From Christensenella massiliensis (GTDB lineage: Bacteria; Bacillota; Clostridia; Christensenellales; Christensenellaceae): DNA of 64,000 nucleotides. The translations under genes and the position numbers were made by a program. Every line of letters starts with the position of its first letter. Position 1 is the first letter of the stretch. A model generated the notes under the pieces. The model made no database searches and was not told the DNA's origin. It saw only the letters and a list, made by a program, of their open reading frames with translations. The stretch spans positions 1,674,001-1,738,000 of the forward strand of contig LT700187.1 in the NCBI GenBank assembly GCA_900155415.1. Direction: 5' to 3'. Of the stretch, positions 42,940-51,603 are shown in pieces.

Positions 42940-44814
42940 ATGATACATAACGTAAGGGAACTGAATAAGTTTAAAAATCAATATAAAAAGTCAATGGAAG
43001 CCCAGTACAAAAAAGTATTGGTCTGTGCGGGAACCGGTTGCGTGGCGGGCGGTTCGCTCGAGATATTTGAACGGCTGAAACAGCTTACCGAAGAGGCGGG
43101 AATGCCCGTTTCGGTCGAGCTCAAGAAAGAGCCGCACGAGGAGATCGCTTTTAAGAAAAGCGGATGCCACGGTTTTTGTGAAATGGGGCCGCTCCTCCGC
43201 ATCGAGCCGTTTGGCTGGCTGTATGTGAAGGTAAAGCCGGAGGATTGTGAGGAGATACTCGAGAAGAGCCTCAAAGGAGATGAGCCGGTGGAACGTCTCC
43301 TGTTCCATCAGGACGGGAAAGCATACGCGGCAGAGGAAGAAATACCATTCTATAAGAAACAGACGCGTATCGTGCTTTCCAATTGCGGCCATACGGATGC
43401 GGAAGCGATCGAGGAATACATCGCGCGCGGCGGCTATCAGGCTGTTGCAAAAGCGCTCTTCGATATGAAAACAGACGATATCGTGCAGGAGGTGATGGAT
43501 TCCGGCCTGCGCGGACGAGGAGGCGGCGGCTTCCCCACGGGCAGAAAGCTGCAGCAGGTGGCAAAGCAAAAAGAGGTGCGGAAATTTGTCGTGTGCAACG
43601 GCGATGAGGGAGACCCGGGCGCGTTCATGGATAGGAGCATCATGGAAGGCGATCCGCATAAGATGATCGAGGGCATGATGATCGCCGGGATCGCGACGGG
43701 CGCGCACGAGGGATATATTTATGTCCGTGCGGAATATCCGCTGGCAGTAAAACGCCTGCAAACAGCAATCGCTGCTGCGGAAAAGCAAGGGCTTTTGGGA
43801 GATAATATTTTAGACAGCGGATTCGACTTCACGCTGCGGATCAATCAGGGCGCGGGCGCGTTCGTATGCGGCGAAGGTAGCGCGCTCACCGCTTCCATCG
43901 AGGGCAACCGCGGCATGCCGCGGGTAAAGCCGCCGCGCACGGTAGAGCAGGGCTTGTTCGGAAAGCCTACGGTGCTGTCGAATGTGGAGACGTATGCCAA
44001 TATTCCGATGATCATCCTAAACGGCTCGGATTGGTTCCGCAGCATGGGAACGGAAAACAGCCCGGGCACGAAAGCGTTTGCGCTGACGGGAAACGTCAAT
44101 AATACAGGCCTTATAGAGGTGCCGATGGGCACGACGCTGCGCGAGGTCATTTTTGATATCGGCGGCGGTATCAAAAACGGTAAAAAGTTCAAGGCGGTGC
44201 AGATCGGCGGGCCGTCCGGCGGCTGCATGACGGAGGAACACCTCGATATGCCGATGGATTTCGATTCCCTCAAGAAAAAAGGCGCGATGATCGGTTCGGG
44301 CGGCCTCGTGGTAATGGACGAGGATAATTGTATGGTGGAAGTGGCGCGGTTCTTCATGAATTTTACCCAGAATGAATCGTGCGGGAAGTGTGTTCCCTGC
44401 CGCGAGGGCACGCTGCGCATGCTCGAGATACTGGAACGGATCGTTGCAGGCAAAGGAGAACGGGAAGACCTCGATATGCTCGAAGAGCTCGCGGATATGA
44501 TATCCAAGACCGCATTGTGCGGGCTCGGGAAAACAGCTCCGTCTCCGGTCATCAGCACGATGAAATATTTTCGGGACGAATATCTCGCGCACGTTGTGGA
44601 CAAAAAATGCCCCGCGAAGAACTGTCAGGCCATGAAGCGCTATGTGATCATAGAAGAAAAATGCAAGGGCTGCAGCAAATGCGCGCGCCAGTGCCCGGTA
44701 AACGCGATCAGCGGAGAAATCAAGAAGCCGTTTGTGATCGACGCGGATAAGTGCATCAAGTGCGGCGCATGCGAGACCGCGTGCAGCTTCGGCGCGGTCA
44801 CCGAGCAGTTTTGA
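42940..44814 (+). CDS. hydB: HydB, NuoF-like flavoprotein subunit of bifurcating hydrogenase
   Basis: A 624-residue subunit binding FMN, NAD(H) and several Fe-S clusters, the likely bifurcation site. An N-terminal thioredoxin-like [2Fe-2S] domain spans 25-105. The NuoF core has RGRGGGGFPTGRK (191-203) for FMN/NADH and GDEGDPGAFMDRS. A 4Fe-4S site uses Cys481, Cys484, Cys487 and Cys527. Two C-terminal 4Fe-4S ferredoxin motifs use Cys575-578-581-585 and Cys605-608-611-615. This layout matches HydB of Thermotoga- and Acetobacterium-type HydABC. It lies 39 bp after hydC and 42 bp before hydA. Confidence 0.95.
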   Translation: MIHNVRELNKFKNQYKKSMEAQYKKVLVCAGTGCVAGGSLEIFERLKQLTEEAGMPVSVELKKEPHEEIAFKKSGCHGFCEMGPLLRIEPFGWLYVKVKPEDCEEILEKSLKGDEPVERLLFHQDGKAYAAEEEIPFYKKQTRIVLSNCGHTDAEAIEEYIARGGYQAVAKALFDMKTDDIVQEVMDSGLRGRGGGGFPTGRKLQQVAKQKEVRKFVVCNGDEGDPGAFMDRSIMEGDPHKMIEGMMIAGIATGAHEGYIYVRAEYPLAVKRLQTAIAAAEKQGLLGDNILDSGFDFTLRINQGAGAFVCGEGSALTASIEGNRGMPRVKPPRTVEQGLFGKPTVLSNVETYANIPMIILNGSDWFRSMGTENSPGTKAFALTGNVNNTGLIEVPMGTTLREVIFDIGGGIKNGKKFKAVQIGGPSGGCMTEEHLDMPMDFDSLKKKGAMIGSGGLVVMDEDNCMVEVARFFMNFTQNESCGKCVPCREGTLRMLEILERIVAGKGEREDLDMLEELADMISKTALCGLGKTAPSPVISTMKYFRDEYLAHVVDKKCPAKNCQAMKRYVIIEEKCKGCSKCARQCPVNAISGEIKKPFVIDADKCIKCGACETACSFGAVTEQF

Positions 44815-44856
44815 CGAGATGGACGAAGCGCTGCATACAGAAAGGAAATAAGTGGT

Positions 44857-46575
44857 ATGACTGACAAAAAACACATGATCATAGATGGACAGATCGTTAA
44901 TTTTGATAAGGAGCAGAATATACTCGCGGTGATCCGCAAGGCGGGGATCGATCTGCCGACTTTCTGCTACTATTCAGAGCTCTCTATTTACGGCGCGTGC
45001 CGCATGTGCGTAGTGGAAGACGAATGGGGCGGGATCATCGCCTCATGCTCTACGCCGCCGCGCGATAAAATGAAGATCAAGACCAATACGCCGCAGCTGT
45101 TCCGTTACCGGAAAATGATTTTGGAACTGCTTCTGGCAAGCCATTGCCGTGACTGTACGACATGCCCCAAAAACGGGAAATGCCGCCTGCAGGAGCTGGC
45201 GCTCCGGTTCGGCATCGACAGTGTGCGTTTTGAAAATACAAAAAAAGAAGCGGTGGTAGACGATTCCGCGCTTTCCATTATCCGAGATTCCTCCAAATGC
45301 ATTCTGTGCGGTGACTGTGTACGTATGTGCTCAGAGATCCAGAATGTAGGCGCGATCGATTTTGCATACCGCGGCTCGGACATGACGGTCTCCACCGCGT
45401 GGGGAAAGCCGCTTGCCGAAACGAACTGCGTCAACTGCGGCCAGTGCGCGTCGGTCTGCCCGACAGGCGCGATCGTGATCCGCAACTGCACGCAGAAATT
45501 CTGGGATGCGATCTATGACGACTCGAAGCGTGTTGTAGTACAATTCGCGCCCGCCGTCCGTGTAGCGCTCGGCGACGAATTCGGCCTCGAGCCGGGCACG
45601 AACGTTGCAGGCAAGATCGTGGGCGCGCTCCGGAAAATGGGAGTGGACGAGGTATACGATACGACGATGGGCGCAGACCTTACGGTCATGGAGGAATCCA
45701 AAGAGTTTGTGAAAAAGTATAAGGCGGGGAAAAAGCTGCCGCTCTTTACATCCTGCTGTCCGGCATGGGTAAAATATGCGGAACACGAGCATCCGGAGCT
45801 TGTAGAGCAGATCTCCACCTGCAAATCGCCGATGCAGATCTTCTCGGCGGTCATCAAGGAGCACTTCAAGCAGGTGCAGGAGGTGGACGGGAAGGAGACG
45901 GTCGTGTTCGCGATCATGCCGTGTACGGCGAAAAAAGATGAACAGGTACGGCCGGAATTTATTTATGAGGATGGCTCGCGTGATACGGACGGCGTTATCA
46001 CTACGCAGGAATTTGCGAGCATTCTAAAACAGGCAGGCATCGTCTTCGAAGACGTCGAGCCGGAAGCGGCGGATATGCCGTTCGGCATCACGTCGGGCGC
46101 GGGCGTGATCTTTGGCGTGACGGGCGGCGTTGCGGAAGCAGTCATTCGCAGAGTAGTAGATGACAAAAGCAATAATATGTTGCATAATATAGCATATACC
46201 GGCGTGCGCGGTATGGAGGGCATCAAGGAGGCCAGCATTCCATACGGCGAGGGCCGTGTGAAGATCGCTGTAGTAAACGGTCTTGCCAATGCAGAGAAGC
46301 TGATCGAACAGATCGAGATCGGGGAGGCAGAATACGATTTTGTAGAAGTCATGGCCTGCCCGGGCGGGTGCATTGCAGGTGCGGGGCAGCCGTTTACCCG
46401 CATGGAAGGGAAAAAAGAACGTGCGAAAGGCCTTTACGATGCGGACAAGCTGTCGCAGGTCAAGCGTTCGGAAGAGAATCCGGTCATGATGGCGCTGTAC
46501 GGAGGTATCTTAAAGAATAAGACACACGAGCTGCTGCATGTGGATTACAATAAAAGGGAGGAAGTTGCAAAATGA
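44857..46575 (+). CDS. hydA: HydA, catalytic [FeFe]-hydrogenase subunit
   Basis: A 572-residue group A [FeFe]-hydrogenase. N-terminal [2Fe-2S] domain (Cys37, Cys48, Cys51, Cys64), His-Cys3 4Fe-4S site (His96, Cys100, Cys103, Cys109), then two 4Fe-4S motifs (Cys148-158 and Cys191-201). The H-cluster motifs are complete: TSCCPAW (298-304), MPCTAKKDE (354-362) and MACPGGC (499-505). The proton-relay Cys is present, so it should be active. A small-subunit-like tail ends the protein. Its stop overlaps the start of the next gene. The maturases HydEFG are not in the window. Confidence 0.97.
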   Translation: MTDKKHMIIDGQIVNFDKEQNILAVIRKAGIDLPTFCYYSELSIYGACRMCVVEDEWGGIIASCSTPPRDKMKIKTNTPQLFRYRKMILELLLASHCRDCTTCPKNGKCRLQELALRFGIDSVRFENTKKEAVVDDSALSIIRDSSKCILCGDCVRMCSEIQNVGAIDFAYRGSDMTVSTAWGKPLAETNCVNCGQCASVCPTGAIVIRNCTQKFWDAIYDDSKRVVVQFAPAVRVALGDEFGLEPGTNVAGKIVGALRKMGVDEVYDTTMGADLTVMEESKEFVKKYKAGKKLPLFTSCCPAWVKYAEHEHPELVEQISTCKSPMQIFSAVIKEHFKQVQEVDGKETVVFAIMPCTAKKDEQVRPEFIYEDGSRDTDGVITTQEFASILKQAGIVFEDVEPEAADMPFGITSGAGVIFGVTGGVAEAVIRRVVDDKSNNMLHNIAYTGVRGMEGIKEASIPYGEGRVKIAVVNGLANAEKLIEQIEIGEAEYDFVEVMACPGGCIAGAGQPFTRMEGKKERAKGLYDADKLSQVKRSEENPVMMALYGGILKNKTHELLHVDYNKREEVAK

Positions 46576-46814
46576 TGACGATCAACATTTGTATCGGGAG
46601 CGCGTGCCATTTAAAAGGCTCGTATAATGTGGTGAGCGAGCTGCAGGAGATGATCGAGGAGTATAAGCTCGGAGACAAAGTAGAGCTTACGGGCGTGTTT
46701 TGTCTCGGGCATTGCACCGATGCGGTCTCCGTACAGATCGGAGACGAGATTTTTTCCGTAAATACGGATAACGTAGGAGATTTTTTCCAGAAGCAAGTAT
46801 TGGAACGGATATGA
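46572..46814 (+). CDS. Small thioredoxin-like [2Fe-2S] protein
   Basis: An 80-residue stand-alone [2Fe-2S] ferredoxin of thioredoxin fold. The cluster cysteines are in CIGSAC near the N-terminus and CLGHC near residue 45. It overlaps the hydA stop codon (ATGA), so translation is coupled. Proteins like this are found beside hydrogenase and sensory hydrogenase genes and probably carry electrons between HydABC and the sensor encoded next. A second ATG at 46575 could also serve. Confidence 0.85.
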   Translation: MMTINICIGSACHLKGSYNVVSELQEMIEEYKLGDKVELTGVFCLGHCTDAVSVQIGDEIFSVNTDNVGDFFQKQVLERI

Positions 46815-46834
46815 ATGAAACGAAAAATGGGGGA

Positions 46835-46861
46835 AAGATGTGCGCCGGAGGCGCACATCTT
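46835..46861 (+). terminator. Hairpin between structural and sensory hydrogenase genes
   Basis: AAGATGTGCGCC and GGCGCACATCTT form a perfect 12 bp stem with a 3-nt loop. The T run is weak (TTGTATTG), so it may reduce rather than stop read-through. Confidence 0.5.
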
Positions 46862-46900
46862 GTATTGCTGTCAATTTTAACGGCGTAAGGAGCGGATGTT

Positions 46901-48613
46901 ATGTCGATCATTCAGTTTAAGGAAGCCAACTGCAAGAACTGCTACAAATGTATCAGAAGCTGTCAGGTCAAATCGATCGCTTTTAAAAATGAGCAGGCGG
47001 AGATCACGGAAAAGGAATGCATTTTATGCGGGCATTGCTTTTTGGTCTGCCCGCAGAACGCGAAATATGTAGAGAGCAGTATCGATAAAGTAAAAGGATT
47101 CATCAGTAACGGAGATAAAGTATATGTTTCGGTGGCGCCGTCTTTTTCGGCTTGTTATAAAAATGTGACGTTCCCGAAAATTTCTTCTGCACTCAAAAAG
47201 CTTGGATTTACGGGGGTGGAAGAGACCTCGATCGGCGCGGCAAAGGTTTCGAAAAGCTTTATGGAGCTGATGGAAAAGCATGAAATGAAGAACATCATCA
47301 CGACCTGCTGTCCGACGCTCGTTCTGCTGGTGGAAAAATACTATCCGGAGCTGATCCCCTATCTTGCACCGGTGGACGCTCCTATGACGGCGCACGGGAA
47401 AATGATGAAAGAGGTTTACGGGCCGCGTATCAAAACGGTGTTCGTTGGGCCGTGCATTTCGAAAATACACGAAGCGCGGGAATCGGACGGTGCGATCGAT
47501 GCGGTGCTTTTGTTTGACGAGCTGATGCAGTGGCTGGAAAGCGAGGGGATCGACCTCGAGGCGGAAGACCCGGATGTGCGGGAAATGAAAGCGACGGTGA
47601 ACCGCTTATATCCGGTTCCCGGAGGCATCATCCAAACGATCGATAAGCCGATACGTCAGAACTACAAATGTGTGGCGGTCGATGGGATCGACCGTTGTGC
47701 GGAGGTTTTGGATTCCCTGCGGTCGGGAGAGCTTGAAAATTTCTTTTTGGAGATGAACGCATGTCCGGGAAGCTGTCTTGGAGGGCCGGGCTCTAAAGAG
47801 ATCGCGATCCCATTCCTGCATGTAAAAGACCGTACGCTGCAATATGCAAAGAACCGTACCGCATGCAGCGTGCCGGTAACGGAGGATATCAGTTTGGACA
47901 TCAGCCGGGAATATACGGACCGTTCGCTTCACCGCCGTGTTCCGAGTGACGAAGAGATCAGGCAGATATTCGTGCGTATGGGAAAAACGAGCGAGGATAA
48001 AATACTCAATTGCGGCGGCTGCGGTTATCCGACCTGCCGCGATAAAGCGATCGCCGTCCTGCAGGGAAAGGCGGACATCAAAATGTGCCTGCCGTTCATG
48101 CGCGAAAAAGCGGAGAGTATTTCAAACGTAGTGCTTGACAACACGCCGAATGCGATCGTGATACTCGACAGCGATTTCAACCTGATGGAATACAACAAGG
48201 CTGCGGCGGAGCTGTTCCGCTTGAATGAAAGGAACTATGTGGGCAGGCCCGTTTCCATGATCATCGACTGCGATGATGTCGACGAAGTGAAAAAGACGGG
48301 GGAAAATATTTTCGACCGTAAGGTGTTCTATAAAGACCTCGGTATTACGGTCAAGCAATCGACGATCTTTATCAGAGAAAATTCTATGTACCTGCTGCTC
48401 ATAAAGGATATTACAGAAGACGAACGGCAGCAGAAAAAGATTGGAGAGATGCGCGCGGAAACAATGGAAGTAACGCAGGAGGTAATCAATAAGCAAATGC
48501 GCGTAGCGCAGGAGATAGCAAGCCTCCTCGGCGAGACGACGGCAGAAACGAAGCTGGCTCTCACCAGCCTCAAGAAATACATTCAGGAGAGTGAAGATGA
48601 GCGTATTTATTGA
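46901..48613 (+). CDS. hydS: HydS-type sensory [FeFe]-hydrogenase with PAS domain
   Basis: A 570-residue group C (sensory) [FeFe]-hydrogenase. Two 4Fe-4S motifs at the N-terminus (Cys11-21 and Cys40-50). The H-cluster motifs are altered: TTCCPT (134-139) in place of TSCCPAW, GPCISK (183-188) for MPCTAK and NACPGSC (286-292) for MACPGGC. A further 4Fe-4S domain uses Cys371, Cys374, Cys379 and Cys396. A PAS domain spans 405-500, followed by a coiled tail. No kinase domain follows; the output is probably the phosphatase encoded next, whose start lies inside this gene. It is thought to report H2 or redox state. Confidence 0.9.
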   Translation: MSIIQFKEANCKNCYKCIRSCQVKSIAFKNEQAEITEKECILCGHCFLVCPQNAKYVESSIDKVKGFISNGDKVYVSVAPSFSACYKNVTFPKISSALKKLGFTGVEETSIGAAKVSKSFMELMEKHEMKNIITTCCPTLVLLVEKYYPELIPYLAPVDAPMTAHGKMMKEVYGPRIKTVFVGPCISKIHEARESDGAIDAVLLFDELMQWLESEGIDLEAEDPDVREMKATVNRLYPVPGGIIQTIDKPIRQNYKCVAVDGIDRCAEVLDSLRSGELENFFLEMNACPGSCLGGPGSKEIAIPFLHVKDRTLQYAKNRTACSVPVTEDISLDISREYTDRSLHRRVPSDEEIRQIFVRMGKTSEDKILNCGGCGYPTCRDKAIAVLQGKADIKMCLPFMREKAESISNVVLDNTPNAIVILDSDFNLMEYNKAAAELFRLNERNYVGRPVSMIIDCDDVDEVKKTGENIFDRKVFYKDLGITVKQSTIFIRENSMYLLLIKDITEDERQQKKIGEMRAETMEVTQEVINKQMRVAQEIASLLGETTAETKLALTSLKKYIQESEDERIY

Positions 48614-49769
48614 GACGAACAGCGAAAGCCTGTTTAAACACGGAGAAGAGCTGTGCGGAGATAAGGTGGAGATCGTCCGCAAGGGCGATGTTACGACGAT
48701 CGTTCTGGCCGACGGGCTTGGAAGCGGCGTGAAAGCGAATATCCTTTCTACGCTCACCAGCAAGATCGCTGCGACGATGCTTTCCGAAGGTGCGGACATC
48801 TATGAAACGGTAGAGACGGTAGCGTCTACGCTCCCCGTATGTGCGGAGCGCGGTTTGGCTTACTGTACGTTTACGATTTTGCGCGTCAATACGGACGGGA
48901 AAGCGCACATGGTGGAATTTGATAATCCGCAGGCTATCATTCTGCGCGCGGGAAAAGAAGTGCCCGTGGAGAAAAAGGAGATCACGATCGGAGATAAGCA
49001 GGTCCTCGAAAGCCGTTTCACAATGCAGGAGGGTGATATGTGCCTTGCTTTTTCCGATGGGGCGATCCATGCGGGGGTGGGGCAGACCCTTAATTTCGGA
49101 TGGCAGCGCGATAATATTGTGGAGTATGCGTGCCGCGCCTATCGAAAGGATATGCCTGCCCGTGCGATGACAAAGCTGATGCTCTCGGCCTGTAATTCGC
49201 TTTACGACGGCCGCCCGGGGGATGATACGACCTTCGTTACAACGAGGATACGGCATGCGCAGCCCGCTTTCATCATGGTCGGCCCGCCGGTAGATCCTTC
49301 GCGCGACAAAGAGTTAGTCGAACGGTTTCTGAAAGCGGACGGCATTAAGGTAGTATGCGGAGGAACGACCTCACAAATCGTCAGCCGCGTATCGGGCAGA
49401 GATCTTAGGGTCAAGATCGACTATAAGGATACAGGCGTGCCGCCGACCGGAATAATAGAGGGGATAGATCTTGTTACGGAAGGTGTCGTGACGCTTGCGA
49501 AGGCGTACGAGATCATGAAGATCTATATGTCGGAGGAAAGCGAGATGGAGGAACTGTTCGACATCTTCAAGCAGGACGGGGCTTCGCGGCTCGCACGGCT
49601 CTTACTGGAGGATTGTACGAGCGCGCATTTTACGGTTGGGCGTGCGGCGAACCCGGCGCACCAAAACCCCGATCTTCCCATTGACCTCAGCCTCAAGCTG
49701 CGTATGGTGAAAGATATTGCGAAGATCCTCCGGCAAATGGGAAAAGAGGTAGAGGTAGAATACTGCTGA
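48597..49769 (+). CDS. SpoIIE/PP2C-type serine phosphatase
   Basis: A 390-residue protein whose first half (about 1-220) is a PP2C-like phosphatase of the SpoIIE family: TTIVLADGLGSGVKANILST, FDNPQAIILRAGKE, LAFSDGAIHAG and the metal-binding GDDTTFVTTRI. The second half (about 225-390) lacks a domain I recognise but resembles tails seen on hydrogenase-linked phosphatases. The ATG at 48597 follows GGAG by 7 nt and overlaps the sensory hydrogenase gene by 17 bp. It probably dephosphorylates a partner in answer to the hydrogenase-PAS sensor. The target protein is unknown; no anti-sigma pair is seen nearby. Confidence 0.85.
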   Translation: MSVFIETNSESLFKHGEELCGDKVEIVRKGDVTTIVLADGLGSGVKANILSTLTSKIAATMLSEGADIYETVETVASTLPVCAERGLAYCTFTILRVNTDGKAHMVEFDNPQAIILRAGKEVPVEKKEITIGDKQVLESRFTMQEGDMCLAFSDGAIHAGVGQTLNFGWQRDNIVEYACRAYRKDMPARAMTKLMLSACNSLYDGRPGDDTTFVTTRIRHAQPAFIMVGPPVDPSRDKELVERFLKADGIKVVCGGTTSQIVSRVSGRDLRVKIDYKDTGVPPTGIIEGIDLVTEGVVTLAKAYEIMKIYMSEESEMEELFDIFKQDGASRLARLLLEDCTSAHFTVGRAANPAHQNPDLPIDLSLKLRMVKDIAKILRQMGKEVEVEYC

Positions 49770-51338
49770 ATGGTCATCAGGACGCTTGTTTTAAAACTGC
49801 ATAGGCCAACGGCGGCCAAGCGTTTACTGCTCGATCAGGCAATCATGCGGTATAACCGGGCGCTTTCCTACCTGTTTGAGCATACGCAGGATAATATGGA
49901 GACGGTTCTGAAAGAAATGCAGGGCGGCAGGGCGCATCTCACGCGGCGTATCATGGGCCTTTTGAAAAAGGAACTGATGGATAAGCTGAATGTATTCGGC
50001 GTACAGCCGTTTAAGGATGCACTGAAAATGGATTATGCCATGATGATGGTCGCATGGCTTTCTCTGCGGCGGACACAGAGAAAGGCGCGTTATCCGCAGG
50101 TACTGGATGAGGAACTGTTTGAACGCCGCTTTTGGGAGACAATTCGGGAATTTGACGATGGAATGATTGGGCGGGATGGACTTAAGGCCCGGGTCAACAG
50201 GCTGTATAACGGCTATGGCATCAGTAAACCGTTATTTTTTGGCCGGTATGCAAAAAACAGGGATTATTGCCTGCTTTATGATGAAGAGCACGACCGGTTT
50301 TACGCTAAGCTATACCTTCTCAATGTAAAAGCGCCGGAACGCCGCGGAGGCATTGCGCGGGGAAGCTGCCGGCTGAGGTATGTGACGGCGGATAGAGCTC
50401 TTCTTGAAGAAGATAACCGCCGGGAACGGTATATCGTGGCGCCGCTTTCGTTTGGAAAAGAGCAGGAGGCCGTTCTTAAGGAGGGGCTTCAAAATCCCGG
50501 TATCTTTAAGACTGCACGGTTGCTTCGGAAAAACGGCGCATACTATCTTTCCGTCAATATAGCATGTGAATGCAGGCAAAAGGAAAGAAGCGAAACCTAT
50601 ATGGGCATTGTGCGTAGCCTGAAAGAGGCGGTGCGGTATGCGGTCGTGGACCGGAAAGGAATACCTGTCGCAGAAGGCGGGCTTCCATACGGGGAGAAAA
50701 TAACGACTAAAAATGGGATGCATGCCGCGGCAAACGAGCTGGTACGCGTCGCGCAGGAATATAAAAGCCATATCGTCTCTTACCGCATGGGAAATATCGG
50801 CGATAAGCTTACATACGGCGCGGAGAGGGCAAGGCTTACAGCGGGAACTTTCAATCAGCTGATGGCGATGGTGAATTATAAGGCGGAGCTCAAAGGCTTA
50901 AAAAAACCGGTATTCGTAAGTCCGCGGGGTATCTTTACTACTTGTCCGCGATGCGGGACCAATACACAGCGGAACAGGTTCCCGGGCGGCCGTATGATAT
51001 GTGTAAAATGCGGCTGCGCGGGAGACATCGAAAAAAACGGCCCGCTGAATGCGGCGCGCAGGCTGTTGAAATACAGGGGAACCACTTTGCTGTTTTATGC
51101 AAAAAAAACGGAAGCGGGGCTGCTGATCCATAATGACGTCCTGCGGCTTGCTTATCTTGCGGAACCCACGCAGGAGGGCATAAAAGGCTTTTTCAAATTT
51201 GTGGAAGAAAAGGTACGGGAGATGAAGCGGCAGCAAGACAGACTATGCGGTGGAACTGCACGCGAGGTCAGCTATCGGAAACGGTTTATGAATATTCAAA
51301 GCGCGCGTGACGAGATATCGATCGTTGATGAAGAATAG
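49770..51338 (+). CDS. TnpB-like protein with degenerate RuvC site (possible TldR-type RNA-guided regulator)
   Basis: A 522-residue TnpB/OrfB-family protein. The N-terminus (KLHRPTAAKRLLLDQAIMRYNRAL) fits the TnpB start. A four-cysteine zinc ribbon (Cys392, Cys395, Cys411, Cys414) and LNAARRLL follow the TnpB order. The three RuvC acids appear replaced: GIVRS has Val281 for the Asp of GIDxG, IVSYRM has Tyr338 for the Glu of VVEDL, and PLNAA has Pro425 for the last Asp. So it should not cut DNA. The ATG follows the phosphatase stop with no gap (TGAATG), no TnpA or transposon ends are seen, and a structured RNA follows. I infer domestication into the hydrogen-sensing operon, perhaps as an RNA-guided repressor. 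Confidence 0.82.
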   Translation: MVIRTLVLKLHRPTAAKRLLLDQAIMRYNRALSYLFEHTQDNMETVLKEMQGGRAHLTRRIMGLLKKELMDKLNVFGVQPFKDALKMDYAMMMVAWLSLRRTQRKARYPQVLDEELFERRFWETIREFDDGMIGRDGLKARVNRLYNGYGISKPLFFGRYAKNRDYCLLYDEEHDRFYAKLYLLNVKAPERRGGIARGSCRLRYVTADRALLEEDNRRERYIVAPLSFGKEQEAVLKEGLQNPGIFKTARLLRKNGAYYLSVNIACECRQKERSETYMGIVRSLKEAVRYAVVDRKGIPVAEGGLPYGEKITTKNGMHAAANELVRVAQEYKSHIVSYRMGNIGDKLTYGAERARLTAGTFNQLMAMVNYKAELKGLKKPVFVSPRGIFTTCPRCGTNTQRNRFPGGRMICVKCGCAGDIEKNGPLNAARRLLKYRGTTLLFYAKKTEAGLLIHNDVLRLAYLAEPTQEGIKGFFKFVEEKVREMKRQQDRLCGGTAREVSYRKRFMNIQSARDEISIVDEE

Positions 51339-51356
51339 TCAAGGCAGGATATTTAT

Positions 51357-51362
51357 AGTATA
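51357..51362 (+). promoter_or_regulatory. Minus-10 element before the structured RNA
   Basis: A perfect TATAAT in the 3' end region of the TnpB-like gene, 7 bp before the structured RNA begins. The matching minus-35 is poor (TAGTCA at 51334-51339). Confidence 0.45.
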
Positions 51363-51368
51363 ATTGTC

Positions 51369-51513
51369 ATAGGCGCATTTTGCTGCCGCGCCGGCCTACT
51401 GGGCTCTTGCCGAAAGACGGGGCCCGGAGGGAACTTCCGCCGAGCGGAACGCGCTACGCGCGAAAAGTGCAGCTATCTGTCCGGAAAAGGCGGAGTGGCT
51501 GCACTCCGCCTTT
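51369..51513 (+). ncRNA. Structured RNA with alternative terminator/antiterminator pairing
   Basis: GC-rich non-coding segment packed with hairpins: GGCGC/GCGCC (51370-51390), GGGC/GCCC enclosing CCG/CGG (51399-51423), TTCCGC-CGA-GCGGAA (51433-51447) and GCGC-TAC-GCGC (51449-51459). It ends in a 13 bp terminator (51483-51513). The loop and 3' arm of the terminator (GCTGCACT, 51496-51503) can pair instead with AGTGCAGC (51464-51471), which would break the terminator. I match it to no riboswitch class I know. Its place directly after the TnpB-like gene also suits a guide RNA (omega RNA). Confidence 0.65.
51483..51513 (+). terminator. Conditional intrinsic terminator
   Basis: AAAAGGCGGAGTG and CACTCCGCCTTTT form 13 bp around a 4-nt loop, followed by T. 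The 51514-51603 remainder holds a small hairpin ATACCCA/TGGGTAT and the ribosome site of the next gene. Confidence 0.85.
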
Positions 51514-51603
51514 TTGCTTGCGGTGAAAAATTGGTTAATACCCATGCGCTGTGGGTATCTATATATCTGAAAAATTATTTTTTCAATATGCAAGGGGAGA
51601 AAA

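Noticed and set aside
49770-51600. An intact IS200/IS605 element around the TnpB-like gene
   Set aside because: No TnpA gene and no element ends were found; the gene abuts the phosphatase stop codon with no gap.
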